The notes beneath the pieces are model-generated. The model ran no database searches and was not told where the DNA came from. It saw nothing but the letters and a program-made list of their open reading frames with translations. From H111-94 sp034436045 (GTDB lineage: Bacteria; Chloroflexota; Ktedonobacteria; Ktedonobacterales; Ktedonobacteraceae), in assembly GCA_034436045.1 (NCBI GenBank), contig DAOTVZ010000257.1, positions 1 through 17,016 on the forward strand: 17,016 nt of DNA. Reading direction: 5' to 3'. Position numbers and translations under genes: made by a program. This document shows positions 6,784-14,201 of the stretch, one piece after another. The number at the start of each line of letters is the position of its first letter. Within the stretch, counting starts at the first letter, position 1.

Positions 6784-6818
6784 AGGCATGTTTGTTATAT
6801 TAAGAGGTGAAAAATAAG

Positions 6819-7601
6819 ATGGCAAAAATCAACCTCTCAATTGAGGAGAAGGATGAGATGGGGGTAGAGAAGCTCTATTACGATGGGAGCTATCTGCGTA
6901 ACAATCCTGACTGGCACATGAGTGCTGCGCCCTGGAAAACAGAGGGAATTTTGCAGGCGTTAGAGCGCAATCACCTGGTACCCCGTTCTATCTGTGAGAT
7001 TGGCTGTGGGGCGGGCGAAATTCTCTTTCAGTTACAGCGTCACCTCCCGGCATGTACGCTAGAAGGCTATGATATTGCACCGCAAGCCATCGAACTGGCA
7101 AAGAAGCGGGAAAACAGCCAGTTGCATGTGCATCTCGGCGATTTTCTCACCGCGCCGGAGACACACGACGCCCACTATGATGTGATCCTCATGATTGATG
7201 TGCTTGAACACTTTGAAGACTGCTTTAAAGTTCTGCGCGAAATTAAATCCAAAAGTGACTATAAGATTTTCCATTTACCGCTCGACATCTCAGTATTCAC
7301 CGTAGTGCGTAACGAATTACTTGATTTCCATTTCGCCACAGGCCATCTTCACTTCTTCACAAAAGACCTTGCTCTTCAGTTTATCCGCGAGGCAGGCTAT
7401 GAAATCCTTGACACCTTCTATACACTTCCACCTCTGGATACCAACCCGTGGAGTCTTAACCCTCGACGCTTCACAAGAAAGCTCATCCGTATCACTAAAA
7501 GAGGCTTACAGCGCTTGCCCGGCAACCTGCTCTACCTGCTAAATCCCGATCTAGCGGTACGCATTTTCGGCGGCTGGCGGCTCATGGTCGTGGCACGATA
7601 A
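6819..7601 (+). CDS. Class I SAM-dependent methyltransferase
   Basis: This 260-residue protein has a Rossmann-type methyltransferase core. Motif I is ICEIGCGAGE at 58-67, the acidic ribose-binding residue is near D85 (LEGYDIAPQAIELAKK), and the post-II region is DVILMIDVLEHFED at 121-134. A late HLHFFTKDLALQFIREAGYE segment is typical of Methyltransf_11/23-type enzymes. The C-terminal part (from about 200) is basic and may be membrane-peripheral. The substrate is unknown; relatives act on small molecules, sugars or lipids. ATG at 6819 is chosen because AGAGGTG lies 9 nt upstream; a GTG at 6807 sits inside that ribosome site. It stands alone after a long AT-rich intergenic region. Confidence 0.85.
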   Translation: MAKINLSIEEKDEMGVEKLYYDGSYLRNNPDWHMSAAPWKTEGILQALERNHLVPRSICEIGCGAGEILFQLQRHLPACTLEGYDIAPQAIELAKKRENSQLHVHLGDFLTAPETHDAHYDVILMIDVLEHFEDCFKVLREIKSKSDYKIFHLPLDISVFTVVRNELLDFHFATGHLHFFTKDLALQFIREAGYEILDTFYTLPPLDTNPWSLNPRRFTRKLIRITKRGLQRLPGNLLYLLNPDLAVRIFGGWRLMVVAR

Positions 7602-7671
7602 ACATGGTATCTCTTGAGCCAGGACAGTAGCGAGAAATGACTATTGTTGTGCCTGCTCTGCTATCCCCACG

Positions 7672-9162
7672 TTATTCTCTCCGCGAAACCGGGGATAGCG
7701 GAAGCAGCACTGTAAAGCAGGAACCACGCCCAACCTGGCTGGCCACTTGAACAGTGCCACCATGCATGCGTACAATCCATTCAACAATGGCCAACCCCAG
7801 ACCACTGCTACTGCTTCCAGTGCGCTCACGGGCCGGATCAGCACGATAAAAACGCTCAAAGATATGCGGCAGGTGTTCAGGCTCGATCCCAATACCAGTA
7901 TCCTGGACGATCAGGCAGGCCGCAGTGGAACCTTTCGTCACCTTTACCTGTACAGAACCACCTGGATTCGTGTAGCGAATAGCATTATCCACCAGATTCA
8001 TAACTACCTGAATCAGACGGGCCTCGTCACCAATCAGTACCACCGGCTCACATACCCGCACTGACAGATGAATGCGGCGCTCACTCGCCAGCACTTCAGC
8101 GGCAGCCACCACCGTTTCTACCAGGTGATCGAATTGCACCGGCTCATGCTCGAAACGTGCCTGGCCTTCATCTCCTCGCGCCAGCATCAGCAGATCGTTA
8201 ATCAGGTGGCTCAAGCGCTCAGTCTCACCGCGAATCTCCTGCAAAACGGTGGTAGTTTCGGCCAACGTTGGCGTACCCAGCAAGGCCACACCCGCCTTAT
8301 TGCGAATCACCGCTACCGGCGTGCGCAGTTCGTGCGAGGCATCCGCAACAAAACGGCGCTGGCGATTAAACGCCTGCTCTAGTGAATCCAACATCTCATT
8401 CAGTGTCAGCGCCAGGTACTGAACCTCATCATGCGCAGGCGGCACTGGCACACGTTGATGCAAATCACCCATCTTAATGCGCCTGGCTGTTTGTGCCAGT
8501 TGCTGAATAGGCGCAAAAGAGCGGGCCGCCAGCCAGTAGCTACCGAGCGCACAGATCAATAATACAATACCACCGGTCAATAGCAAGGCCGCCACAAGCC
8601 TGTGCAGTAAATTGTGCAACTGGGCCAGCGACTCTCCCACCTGGATAATCGCCACCGGCTTGCCCTGGTACATCAGTGCCCGACTGTAGACACGCACTTC
8701 CTGATCGCTATCAGAAAGCACCGTCCCCTGCCAGGGCTGACCAGCCATCGGTTGGGTGATACTGCTTTGCGGCACAAAAAGATGTCGAAAGGCGGGTGTC
8801 TCACCGACCAGGGTACCGTGCGCATCGAACAAACGCACCAATGCCCCATAGTTCACATCGACCGGCAGCAACGTTGCATTATCATTTTTATTCCCAAACC
8901 CCGCCAGGTCCCCTGTCACATTATGGAAAATGACCACACCATTTTTGATCTCTAAGCCAGCAGCAACCTGCTGCGCTCGGATCTGGAGCGCAGAGTCTAC
9001 CCCCGCCTCCAGTGAACTTTCCAGGTAAGCGTAGAACACCGTGCCGGTACACAGCAGCAGCGCTGCGAAAGCAATGGTGTACCAGCAAGCCAGTTGGACT
9101 CGAATGCCGGGAGGGATGTAGCGACGCATACGAGCAGGCAGGAGTGATAGAAGTGCAGACAT
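7672..9162 (-). CDS. HAMP-domain sensor histidine kinase (MprB/CutS-like)
   Basis: This 496-residue transmembrane sensor kinase has a full domain set. TM1 is at about 26-47, an extracytoplasmic sensor at about 48-185, TM2 at about 187-212, and HAMP at about 213-265. The H-box is FVADASHELRTPVAVI with phospho-accepting H277. The N-box is NLVDNAIRYT (N393), followed by G1 DTGIGI, F-box FERFYR and G2 GLGLAIV. All catalytic motifs are intact. The sensor is a double-Cache-like or unassigned extracytoplasmic region, and its ligand is unknown. Its ATG overlaps the stop codon of the upstream response regulator (TAATG), so the two are translationally coupled. No obvious target operon sits beside the pair. 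Confidence 0.93.
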   Translation of the reverse strand: MSALLSLLPARMRRYIPPGIRVQLACWYTIAFAALLLCTGTVFYAYLESSLEAGVDSALQIRAQQVAAGLEIKNGVVIFHNVTGDLAGFGNKNDNATLLPVDVNYGALVRLFDAHGTLVGETPAFRHLFVPQSSITQPMAGQPWQGTVLSDSDQEVRVYSRALMYQGKPVAIIQVGESLAQLHNLLHRLVAALLLTGGIVLLICALGSYWLAARSFAPIQQLAQTARRIKMGDLHQRVPVPPAHDEVQYLALTLNEMLDSLEQAFNRQRRFVADASHELRTPVAVIRNKAGVALLGTPTLAETTTVLQEIRGETERLSHLINDLLMLARGDEGQARFEHEPVQFDHLVETVVAAAEVLASERRIHLSVRVCEPVVLIGDEARLIQVVMNLVDNAIRYTNPGGSVQVKVTKGSTAACLIVQDTGIGIEPEHLPHIFERFYRADPARERTGSSSSGLGLAIVEWIVRMHGGTVQVASQVGRGSCFTVLLPLSPVSRRE

Positions 9163-9836
9163 TACTCTGGCTCCTTCAATTGATAGCCAGCACCACGAAT
9201 GGTTTGAATAACGTTCGGCTCACCTGCCGCACAAAGCTTATTGCGCAAGTAGCGTACATAGACCTCAATTACATTAGAAAACTGTTCCGCATCATAGTCC
9301 CAGACGTGTTCGGCAATTGTTGTCCGACTTAAAATCTCACGCGGGTGGCGCATAAAAAAGTGCAGGAGCGTATATTCTTTGTTAGATAGCGTGATAAGAC
9401 GTTCGCCACGCCATACCTCGTGTGTGCGCGTATCCAGGCTAATATCCAGAAAACGCAGCACTGGCGTTTTCGGTGTGCCATCGCGGCGTAGCAAAGCACG
9501 CACCCGCGCCTCCAGTTCACGAAAATCAAAGGGCTTCGCCAGGTAGTCATCGGCTCCCAGATCGAGACCATGCACACGATCTTCAACCGTGCCCAACGCA
9601 GTCAGAAAGAGAATAGGAACATTCTCATGCATTTCGCGCAGGCGCTCACACACCTGCCAGCCATTCAGCTTCGGCAATAGAACATCCAAAATAATCAGGT
9701 CATAGGGCACATCGCTTTCGCGCGCGAGCGCCTCCTCTCCATCACGCACTAAATCCACCAGATAGTGGCAGCGTTCCAATCCTTTCTTTATATCAGGCCC
9801 CAAAACCGGATGATCTTCAACCACCAACAGGCGCAT
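9162..9836 (-). CDS. OmpR/PhoB-family response regulator
   Basis: This 224-residue protein has a receiver domain (1-118) with acidic pocket E7-D8, phosphoacceptor D51 (LIILDVLLPKLNGW), T79 and K101 (AKPFDF). A winged-helix DNA-binding domain follows (about 125-222; SNKEYTLLHFFMRHP, VIEVYVRYLRNKL, IRTIRGAGY-like IQTIRGAGYQL). It is the cognate partner of the kinase encoded immediately downstream and overlapping by one base. GAGAGGTGA is positioned a few nt before the ATG. The promoter is unclear: the upstream region has TACAAT and TAGAAT boxes on the minus strand but no good -35. Confidence 0.95.
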   Translation of the reverse strand: MRLLVVEDHPVLGPDIKKGLERCHYLVDLVRDGEEALARESDVPYDLIILDVLLPKLNGWQVCERLREMHENVPILFLTALGTVEDRVHGLDLGADDYLAKPFDFRELEARVRALLRRDGTPKTPVLRFLDISLDTRTHEVWRGERLITLSNKEYTLLHFFMRHPREILSRTTIAEHVWDYDAEQFSNVIEVYVRYLRNKLCAAGEPNVIQTIRGAGYQLKEPE

Positions 9837-9980
9837 AGGTCACCTCTCTTTGCTCAGACAACAGTAACCTGCTTATTCTAAGTTCCTTTTTCTCTGTATT
9901 GTACACATTTTTTAATGAATTGACGATGAGAATAGCCACATTCCCCTTCTCTGTCAACGACAAGATCAGGTTTCTTACCC

Positions 9981-10010
9981 TTGACGACAGAAAATGTCAG
10001 GTGCTATGTT
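9981..10010 (+). promoter_or_regulatory. Sigma-70-type promoter of the luciferase-like gene
   Basis: TTGACG (9981-9986) and TATGTT (10005-10010) are separated by 18 nt. They lie 43 nt before the start codon at 10054. Confidence 0.55.
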
Positions 10011-10053
10011 CAAGGCGTAGATCAAAACTACCTCTTTGAAAGGATTTGTCTCC

Positions 10054-11040
10054 ATGCAGCACGAGAATAATACAACCTCTGAAAGCACACAGGCAACGTC
10101 ACGAAGCAAGCGAGAACGGGTTGGCCTTGCCGTCTTTGGTAGCGATGCAAAGGCAGCAGTAGATATCATTATCGAGGCGGAAGCAGCAGGTGTGCAGCAG
10201 GTGTGGATGACGCAGAGTACCCCCGCCCCAGACACACTGGGCATCTTCGCGGCAGCCGCGATGCGAACAACCAGCATACGTATGGGCACCGCCATCGTGC
10301 CGACCTACCCACGTCACCCTCTAGCCCTGGCCCAACAAGCCCTGACCCTGGGTGATCTGGCCCCGCAACGCCTGCGCCTGGGTGTCGGCCCCAGCCACCG
10401 TCCCGTCATCGAGGGAGCCTATGGGCTAACGATGTCATCCCCACTGGCACACCTGCGTGAGTATGTCGAAATACTACGTGCCGCTCTCTGGGAAGGGCAC
10501 ATCTCTCATCACGGGCAGTTCTTTCACGTGGAAAGCACTTTCCCGCGCACGCCACATACTCCCATTCTGATCTCTGCCCTGCGCGAGGGCGCATTTCACC
10601 TGGCAGGCGAAATATCTGATGGGGCTATTTCGTGGATGTGCCCCGTACCCTACCTGCTCACAAAAGCTCGCCCGGCTCTACAGGCTGGTGCCGCGCAGCG
10701 TGGACGCCCTACACCTCCTCTCATTGCCCATATTCCCGTAGCGCTCAGCCAGGATCGACAGACCGTCCTGGCAGCAGCCCGCCAGCAAGTTGGACGTTAC
10801 AGCCGTCTACCCTTCTACGCCAGCATGTTCGCCGACGCCGGATTCCCTATTCCCTCCGACGGTACGATGCCCGACGACCTCATCGACAACCTGGTCATCT
10901 TCGGTGATACCGACACCATCTCGGCCCGCCTGCATGAACTGCTGGCCTCTGGCCTGGACGAACTGCTCGTCATGCTCATCTCGATTGCCGACTCAACCCG
11001 TGAACGCTCTCAACTCATTCACTTGATCAGTCAGCTTTAA
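10054..11040 (+). CDS. Luciferase-like (LLM class) flavin/F420-dependent oxidoreductase
   Basis: This 328-residue TIM-barrel protein belongs to the bacterial luciferase-like monooxygenase superfamily. Visible motifs are RVGLAVFG (first strand), IIIEAEAAGVQQVWMTQ, AAAAMRTTSIRMGTAIVPTYPRHP (the 'T.ri.lGt.v......hP' motif), LGDLAPQRLRLGVGPSH (typical 'l...s.GR..lGvG.g') and EYVEILRAALWEG. The C-terminal part has VIFGDTDTISARLHELLASGLDELLV. F420-dependent relatives oxidise alcohols or reduce unsaturated compounds, but the substrate here cannot be read. The first about 20 residues are low-complexity polar sequence. The start at 10054 is chosen because AAAGGA lies 9 nt upstream. The gene has its own promoter and an intrinsic terminator, so it is a monocistronic unit. 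Confidence 0.88.
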   Translation: MQHENNTTSESTQATSRSKRERVGLAVFGSDAKAAVDIIIEAEAAGVQQVWMTQSTPAPDTLGIFAAAAMRTTSIRMGTAIVPTYPRHPLALAQQALTLGDLAPQRLRLGVGPSHRPVIEGAYGLTMSSPLAHLREYVEILRAALWEGHISHHGQFFHVESTFPRTPHTPILISALREGAFHLAGEISDGAISWMCPVPYLLTKARPALQAGAAQRGRPTPPLIAHIPVALSQDRQTVLAAARQQVGRYSRLPFYASMFADAGFPIPSDGTMPDDLIDNLVIFGDTDTISARLHELLASGLDELLVMLISIADSTRERSQLIHLISQL

Positions 11041-11064
11041 AACCCTGGCTTTCATCAGCTTAAC

Positions 11065-11101
11065 AAGCGGCATCGTTCTTCGTAACGATGCCGCTTCTTT
11101 T
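11065..11101 (+). terminator. Rho-independent terminator after the luciferase-like gene
   Basis: AAGCGGCATCGTT (11065-11077) pairs perfectly with AACGATGCCGCTT (11084-11096) across a CTTCGT loop, and CTTTT follows. Confidence 0.85.
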
Positions 11102-11147
11102 ACCCATCTCTTTGCGTCGCAGATCGAAGAACTGCTTCCTGAACCGC

Positions 11148-12020
11148 CTATGAGCGTGGTAATGCTTCCAACGCACTCACCTCATTGTTATAGATAGCGG
11201 GAAGATCACCATAATCCTGCACTGTTTCGGTCAGAAAGATATAGCCGAAGTTATCACTGGTGAGTGTCTGCACCCAGTAATTAACTTGTGCCGGATCCAC
11301 AGCTTCCAGCGTGGCGCAAAAATGATAAGATGGAGCGGTCTTTATCCAATCTGGCATCTGCTGTTGCCACTGTGCAAAATGATCAGTTCGACTTTCGATA
11401 ATCATAATGATGTCGGCAGTTTTTAAATAATCAGCCGAAGCAGGAATCCAACCCGCATTGAGAACATCAATAGTATTAATAACATTCGGGCCTTTCTTGC
11501 TTTTAATGTAGTTATACAGGCCCTGGTAAAAACCGAGATCAGCGGTACCCTGTGTAATACTGGTAGCTTCGTCGAGGAAAATACCATCCATTTTATAACT
11601 GTACCATCGATCAATCATAGCATGAATCTGGGCAACATTATGAGAGCCAGTTGGCACATAGCCAATAATACGTATACCGGCAGCGCGTGCCCGCTCGACG
11701 GTTGCTTCAAAGCCCGCATCATAAGTAGGGGGCGGACCAGCATTATAATTCGCAATAGCAATTGTGCCCGCTGGATGATTGCTTATGAGGGCATCCCAAT
11801 TATCCTGAGCATTGCCCCAATAAGCTGGCAAGAGAATGGAGGCTTTTATGCCAGCAGGAAGCGCTCCACTATGCGAGAAGTTGCCTTGTCCGCCTGCTAT
11901 GTTATGTGATGTCTGTGCACCTCTCGACGCGGCAAATACTGAAATACCTTTGATGATACCTATTACCAGCAAGATAGCAACCAGTAATATCAAACTATAG
12001 AGTGTCCATCGCCTCTTCAT
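11148..12020 (-). CDS. Membrane-anchored spherulation-specific family 4 (spherulin-4-like) protein
   Basis: This 290-residue protein has an N-terminal membrane anchor (about 7-29, preceded by KRR) and an extracellular domain from about 55. The domain shows KASILLPAYWGN, TIAIANYNAGPPPTYDAGF, RAAGIRIIGYVPTGS and YKMDGIFLDEA with D150-E151, followed by ADIIMIIES. These are the hallmarks of the spherulin 4 family, a TIM-barrel related to endo-alpha-galactosaminidase-like glycoside hydrolases. D150/E151 are candidate catalytic acids. The likely role is action on extracellular polysaccharide or in development, by analogy to slime-mould spherulin and to fungal members; the bacterial function is not established. 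AAAGAGG is about 10 nt upstream of the ATG. It is divergent from the FAS1 gene. Confidence 0.85.
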   Translation of the reverse strand: MKRRWTLYSLILLVAILLVIGIIKGISVFAASRGAQTSHNIAGGQGNFSHSGALPAGIKASILLPAYWGNAQDNWDALISNHPAGTIAIANYNAGPPPTYDAGFEATVERARAAGIRIIGYVPTGSHNVAQIHAMIDRWYSYKMDGIFLDEATSITQGTADLGFYQGLYNYIKSKKGPNVINTIDVLNAGWIPASADYLKTADIIMIIESRTDHFAQWQQQMPDWIKTAPSYHFCATLEAVDPAQVNYWVQTLTSDNFGYIFLTETVQDYGDLPAIYNNEVSALEALPRS

Positions 12021-12106
12021 AGAACATAGCCTCTTTCGGAAAGGAAAATGCTAAAAAGGAACAGTCCACGTGCTATTGTAGCGCAGACCACTCCTTTTTG
12101 TACATA

Positions 12107-12134
12107 GTGGATAGTCGTTTTGTCATCTATCCAC
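12107..12134. repeat. Inverted repeat between the divergent spherulin-4-like and FAS1 genes
   Basis: GTGGATAG (12107-12114) and CTATCCAC (12127-12134) pair perfectly across a 12-nt spacer. The position between two divergent starts suggests a shared operator. On the minus strand a TACAAT box (12075-12080) could serve the spherulin-like gene, with a poor -35. Confidence 0.45.
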
Positions 12135-12256
12135 GCAGCAAGCACAAAGCCACCCATTAGTATTACGATGAAACGAGAACAGAGCTAAATGCGTGCTTTA
12201 TCATGTACAGATGGGTCAGGAGGCATGGTATAGAGTGTACGGAAAGGACATTTATT

Positions 12257-12760
12257 ATGCTGAGCATACAGGATGTATTGGTAAGCCAGACAGTAGACCC
12301 GCTGGCTTTTAACTGCCTCGACACCTTGATACGGGGCGCTGGCCTGGAGTATCTCCTGCAAGGAGATCACCCACTGACCCTCTTTGCCCCTATAGATCGG
12401 GCCTTTGAAGCGTATGGCAGCGGAGGTGTCTACGATTTCCTCAAAGACATTGACAAGCTCACAACCTTGCTTCAATACCATATGGTGCCTCTCTTGCTAA
12501 CAACCGATGACCTGCGCAGGCTCACAGAGGAAGTTGGCATGGCTGATGAACACGGCATAGTAGAACTACCAACCTATAGTCATCAGACCTTGCGTGTACG
12601 CATAGATGACCTTTTTTTAGTCAACGATTGTAAAGTATATCGTACCGATTTGCTGGCCAGAAATGGTGTCGTTCATGTGCTGAATGACGTATTGTGGCCA
12701 CCCGGCCTGTCCTACGACGACTTTGGAACGCGCAGTCCGGCTAATGCCGTTCCCCAATGA
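12257..12760 (+). CDS. Fasciclin (FAS1) domain protein without signal peptide
   Basis: This 167-residue protein is essentially one FAS1 domain. The H1 motif is LTLFAPIDRAFEAY (about 39-52), the central YH motif is LLQYHMV (about 69-75), and the H2 motif is NGVVHVLNDVLWPPG near 135-150. FAS1 domains mediate adhesion and are normally secreted. Here the protein begins directly with MLSIQDVLVSQ and shows no signal peptide or lipobox, so cytoplasmic location or non-classical export is implied. The start at 12257 is chosen for AAAGGA 8 nt upstream. The longer frame from 12203 adds MYRWVRRHG-type sequence with no hydrophobic core, so it does not supply a signal peptide either. Confidence 0.85.
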   Translation: MLSIQDVLVSQTVDPLAFNCLDTLIRGAGLEYLLQGDHPLTLFAPIDRAFEAYGSGGVYDFLKDIDKLTTLLQYHMVPLLLTTDDLRRLTEEVGMADEHGIVELPTYSHQTLRVRIDDLFLVNDCKVYRTDLLARNGVVHVLNDVLWPPGLSYDDFGTRSPANAVPQ

Positions 12761-12788
12761 AGTACAGTATGCTTGAAGTCAATAAACG

Positions 12789-12836
12789 GGCGGTCCGAAA
12801 GTGCCATTTTTTAGCAAAGCTGGCTTTCGGGCCGCC
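12789..12836. terminator. Long hairpin between convergent FAS1 and YceI genes, bidirectional terminator
   Basis: GGCGGTCCGAAAG (12789-12801) pairs with CTTTCGGGCCGCC (12824-12836), 13 bp with one G-T wobble. The 22-nt loop contains a T6 run. It lies between convergent stops at 12760 and 12869. Confidence 0.65.
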
Positions 12837-12868
12837 AGTTTCATCACCCGACCCATATAATGGAAGAC

Positions 12869-13594
12869 TTATGCTGCCTGCGCAGTAAAGGTCAGCGTGA
12901 TGACGACCTTGTTTTGAGCAATCGCAATATTGGCGAGATTGGGCGGTTGGATGCCGAAGTCGGTCATGTAAATCGTGCTGGTTGCGGTGCCTGTTACCGT
13001 ATTCCCCACTACTTTTCCCTGCACATCAAACACCTCTTTGTTGGTTTTGCCATGCATAGTCAAATTGCCAATCAATTGAAAATGTACTACCTGCCCATCT
13101 GTGTAGCTCGCAGGTAGATTCTGGGTACCAGTCGAGATGAAGGTGGCATAGGGATAGGTGTCTGTTTGCAGCGAATTGCGTTGTACATAACGGTCGCGCA
13201 TTGGCGAATCGGTTTGTAATGTACGCAGATCGACCGTGATCTTCACATTGGTAACAACCGGCGACGTACCAGTACGGATACTGAAACTCCCCTGTACCGA
13301 GTGCGTTGTGCCAATCGCATCATTATCTGGTTTGTTCTGGAAAATCAGATTTTCATATACACTATAGGATGCAGTGGTTTTCGACGGTACAATTTGAAAT
13401 GTCTGTAAACCGGTTGTCGCAACGGGCGTGGTGGCATCCGTCGCAGGAGATGTTGGTGTGATTGCAACAGCCCCCGATGCTCTATGTGGTGGATTAACAG
13501 CGCTGGCAAAATGTGACGCATAGATTACGCCGCCGATAGCGAGAACGACAACGACAAGGCCGATGGCAACCGGCCAGAAAAGACGTTTCTGCAT
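12869..13594 (-). CDS. Membrane-anchored YceI-family protein
   Basis: This 241-residue protein has a membrane anchor or uncleaved signal at about 7-28 (preceded by KR), a Thr/Pro/Ala-rich linker (about 35-62), then a YceI lipocalin-like domain. YceI landmarks are the start FQIVPSKTTASYSVYE, GSFSIRTG, KITVDLRTLQTDSPMRDRYVQ (the 'd..sl.Td...rd..l' motif), YPYATFIST and LTMHGKTNKEVFDVQG. YceI proteins bind isoprenoid-type lipids and are often associated with respiratory carriers or stress; the ligand here is inferred. AGGGGAG is 5 nt before the ATG. The upstream region on the minus strand has a possible TACTAT -10 box near 13616-13621 with a weak -35. Confidence 0.9.
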   Translation of the reverse strand: MQKRLFWPVAIGLVVVVLAIGGVIYASHFASAVNPPHRASGAVAITPTSPATDATTPVATTGLQTFQIVPSKTTASYSVYENLIFQNKPDNDAIGTTHSVQGSFSIRTGTSPVVTNVKITVDLRTLQTDSPMRDRYVQRNSLQTDTYPYATFISTGTQNLPASYTDGQVVHFQLIGNLTMHGKTNKEVFDVQGKVVGNTVTGTATSTIYMTDFGIQPPNLANIAIAQNKVVITLTFTAQAA

Positions 13595-13656
13595 ATAAAC
13601 TCCCCTACGTTGTAAGATAGTATGATGAATTTCTCCAACTGAAACCGGAAACGCCC

Positions 13657-13910
13657 CCCGTAGGGGCGTGATTCATCACGCCCTGGGAGCCGCTCCACAG
13701 GCAAACGAGTCGTGATTCATCACCCCCTGGGAACCGCTCCACGGGCAAACGAGCCGTGATTCATCACGCCCTGGGAGCCGCTCCACGGGCAAGCGGGGCC
13801 TGCTTCATCACGCCCTGGGAGCCGCTCCACGGGCAAACGGGGCCTGCTTCATCACGCCCTGGGAGCCGCTCCACGGGCAAGCGGGGCCTGCTTCATCACG
13901 CCCCTACGGG
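13657..13910. repeat. Palindrome-bounded array of five 44-bp tandem repeats
   Basis: Five 44-bp units start at 13671, 13715, 13759, 13803 and 13847, with a partial sixth at 13891-13900. The units are contiguous, without spacers. Units 3, 4 and 5 differ from each other at one or two positions; units 1 and 2 are more diverged. The ends form a 16-bp perfect inverted repeat, CCCGTAGGGGCGTGAT (13657-13672) against its complement at 13895-13910. Unit 1 begins with the self-complementary GGGCGTGATTCATCACGCCC, and each unit contains a GGAGCCGCTCC hairpin. The open frame 13756-13962 across it is a by-product of the period and is not a gene. Confidence 0.9.
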
Positions 13911-14068
13911 TGTATTCCCGATTTTGAAAGTGAAAATTCATTATCTCAGATGTTCTTTTTGAGCAGAGCATGCGTTGTAAAGAGTGTGTTATGATGGCGC
14001 TTCGCCTGCTTCACCGTGAGTATAAGGTGTTTTCATGTGAAAATCATTAGAATGAGAGGTGATGATCG

Positions 14069-14170
14069 GTGAATAATATCATGGCAATATCCCAGGAACG
14101 GCCCGTTGCGCTCATCACAGGCGGCTCGCGCGGCATTGACGCGAAAACGTCATTTGCGGCGCAATACTAG
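14069..14170 (+). pseudogene. Remnant: N-terminus of a short-chain dehydrogenase/reductase
   Basis: A GTG (14069) with AGAGG 9 nt upstream, or the ATG at 14081, opens a 33- or 29-codon frame. It reads ...SQERPVALITGGSRGI and then diverges to DAKTSFAAQY and a TAG stop. ALITGGSRGI is the start of the SDR Rossmann fold (TGxxxGI[GA]), and nothing of the remaining about 220 residues follows. The break falls exactly after the nucleotide-binding loop. This is therefore a truncated gene whose 5' end and ribosome site survive and now sit ahead of the YbaK-type gene. It could still be transcribed as a leader. Confidence 0.65.
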
Positions 14171-14201
14171 ATTTTTCAATATAAGGAGGGAAATGTATAT
14201 T

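Larger units (their letters stand above)
6334..6818. other. AT-rich intergenic region with several inverted and direct repeats
   Basis: No convincing gene is present. The region is clearly more AT-rich than its neighbours from about 6480 on. It contains three short perfect inverted repeats and a repeated decamer (listed separately). A possible promoter for the methyltransferase is TTGTCT (6701-6706) with GATAAT (6722-6727), spacing 15, which is weak. The region fits a complex regulatory zone or a segment of foreign or decayed DNA. Confidence 0.5.

Noticed and set aside
6807..6818. GTG start codon four codons upstream for the methyltransferase
   Set aside because: The GTG is part of the AGAGGTG ribosome site that serves the ATG at 6819.
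8614..8955. Plus-strand ORFs opposite the histidine kinase (also 7747-8064 and 8068-8382)
   Set aside because: They are antisense shadows of a complete, motif-rich kinase gene and show no family features.
13657..13910. CRISPR array
   Set aside because: The 44-bp units are directly contiguous with no unique spacers, only five in number, and no cas gene is nearby.
13756..13962. 68-residue ORF with repeated GACFITPWEPLHG-like segments
   Set aside because: It is a translation of the tandem repeat (44 bp is not a multiple of 3, so the phase drifts); it has no ribosome site and no coding character outside the repeat.
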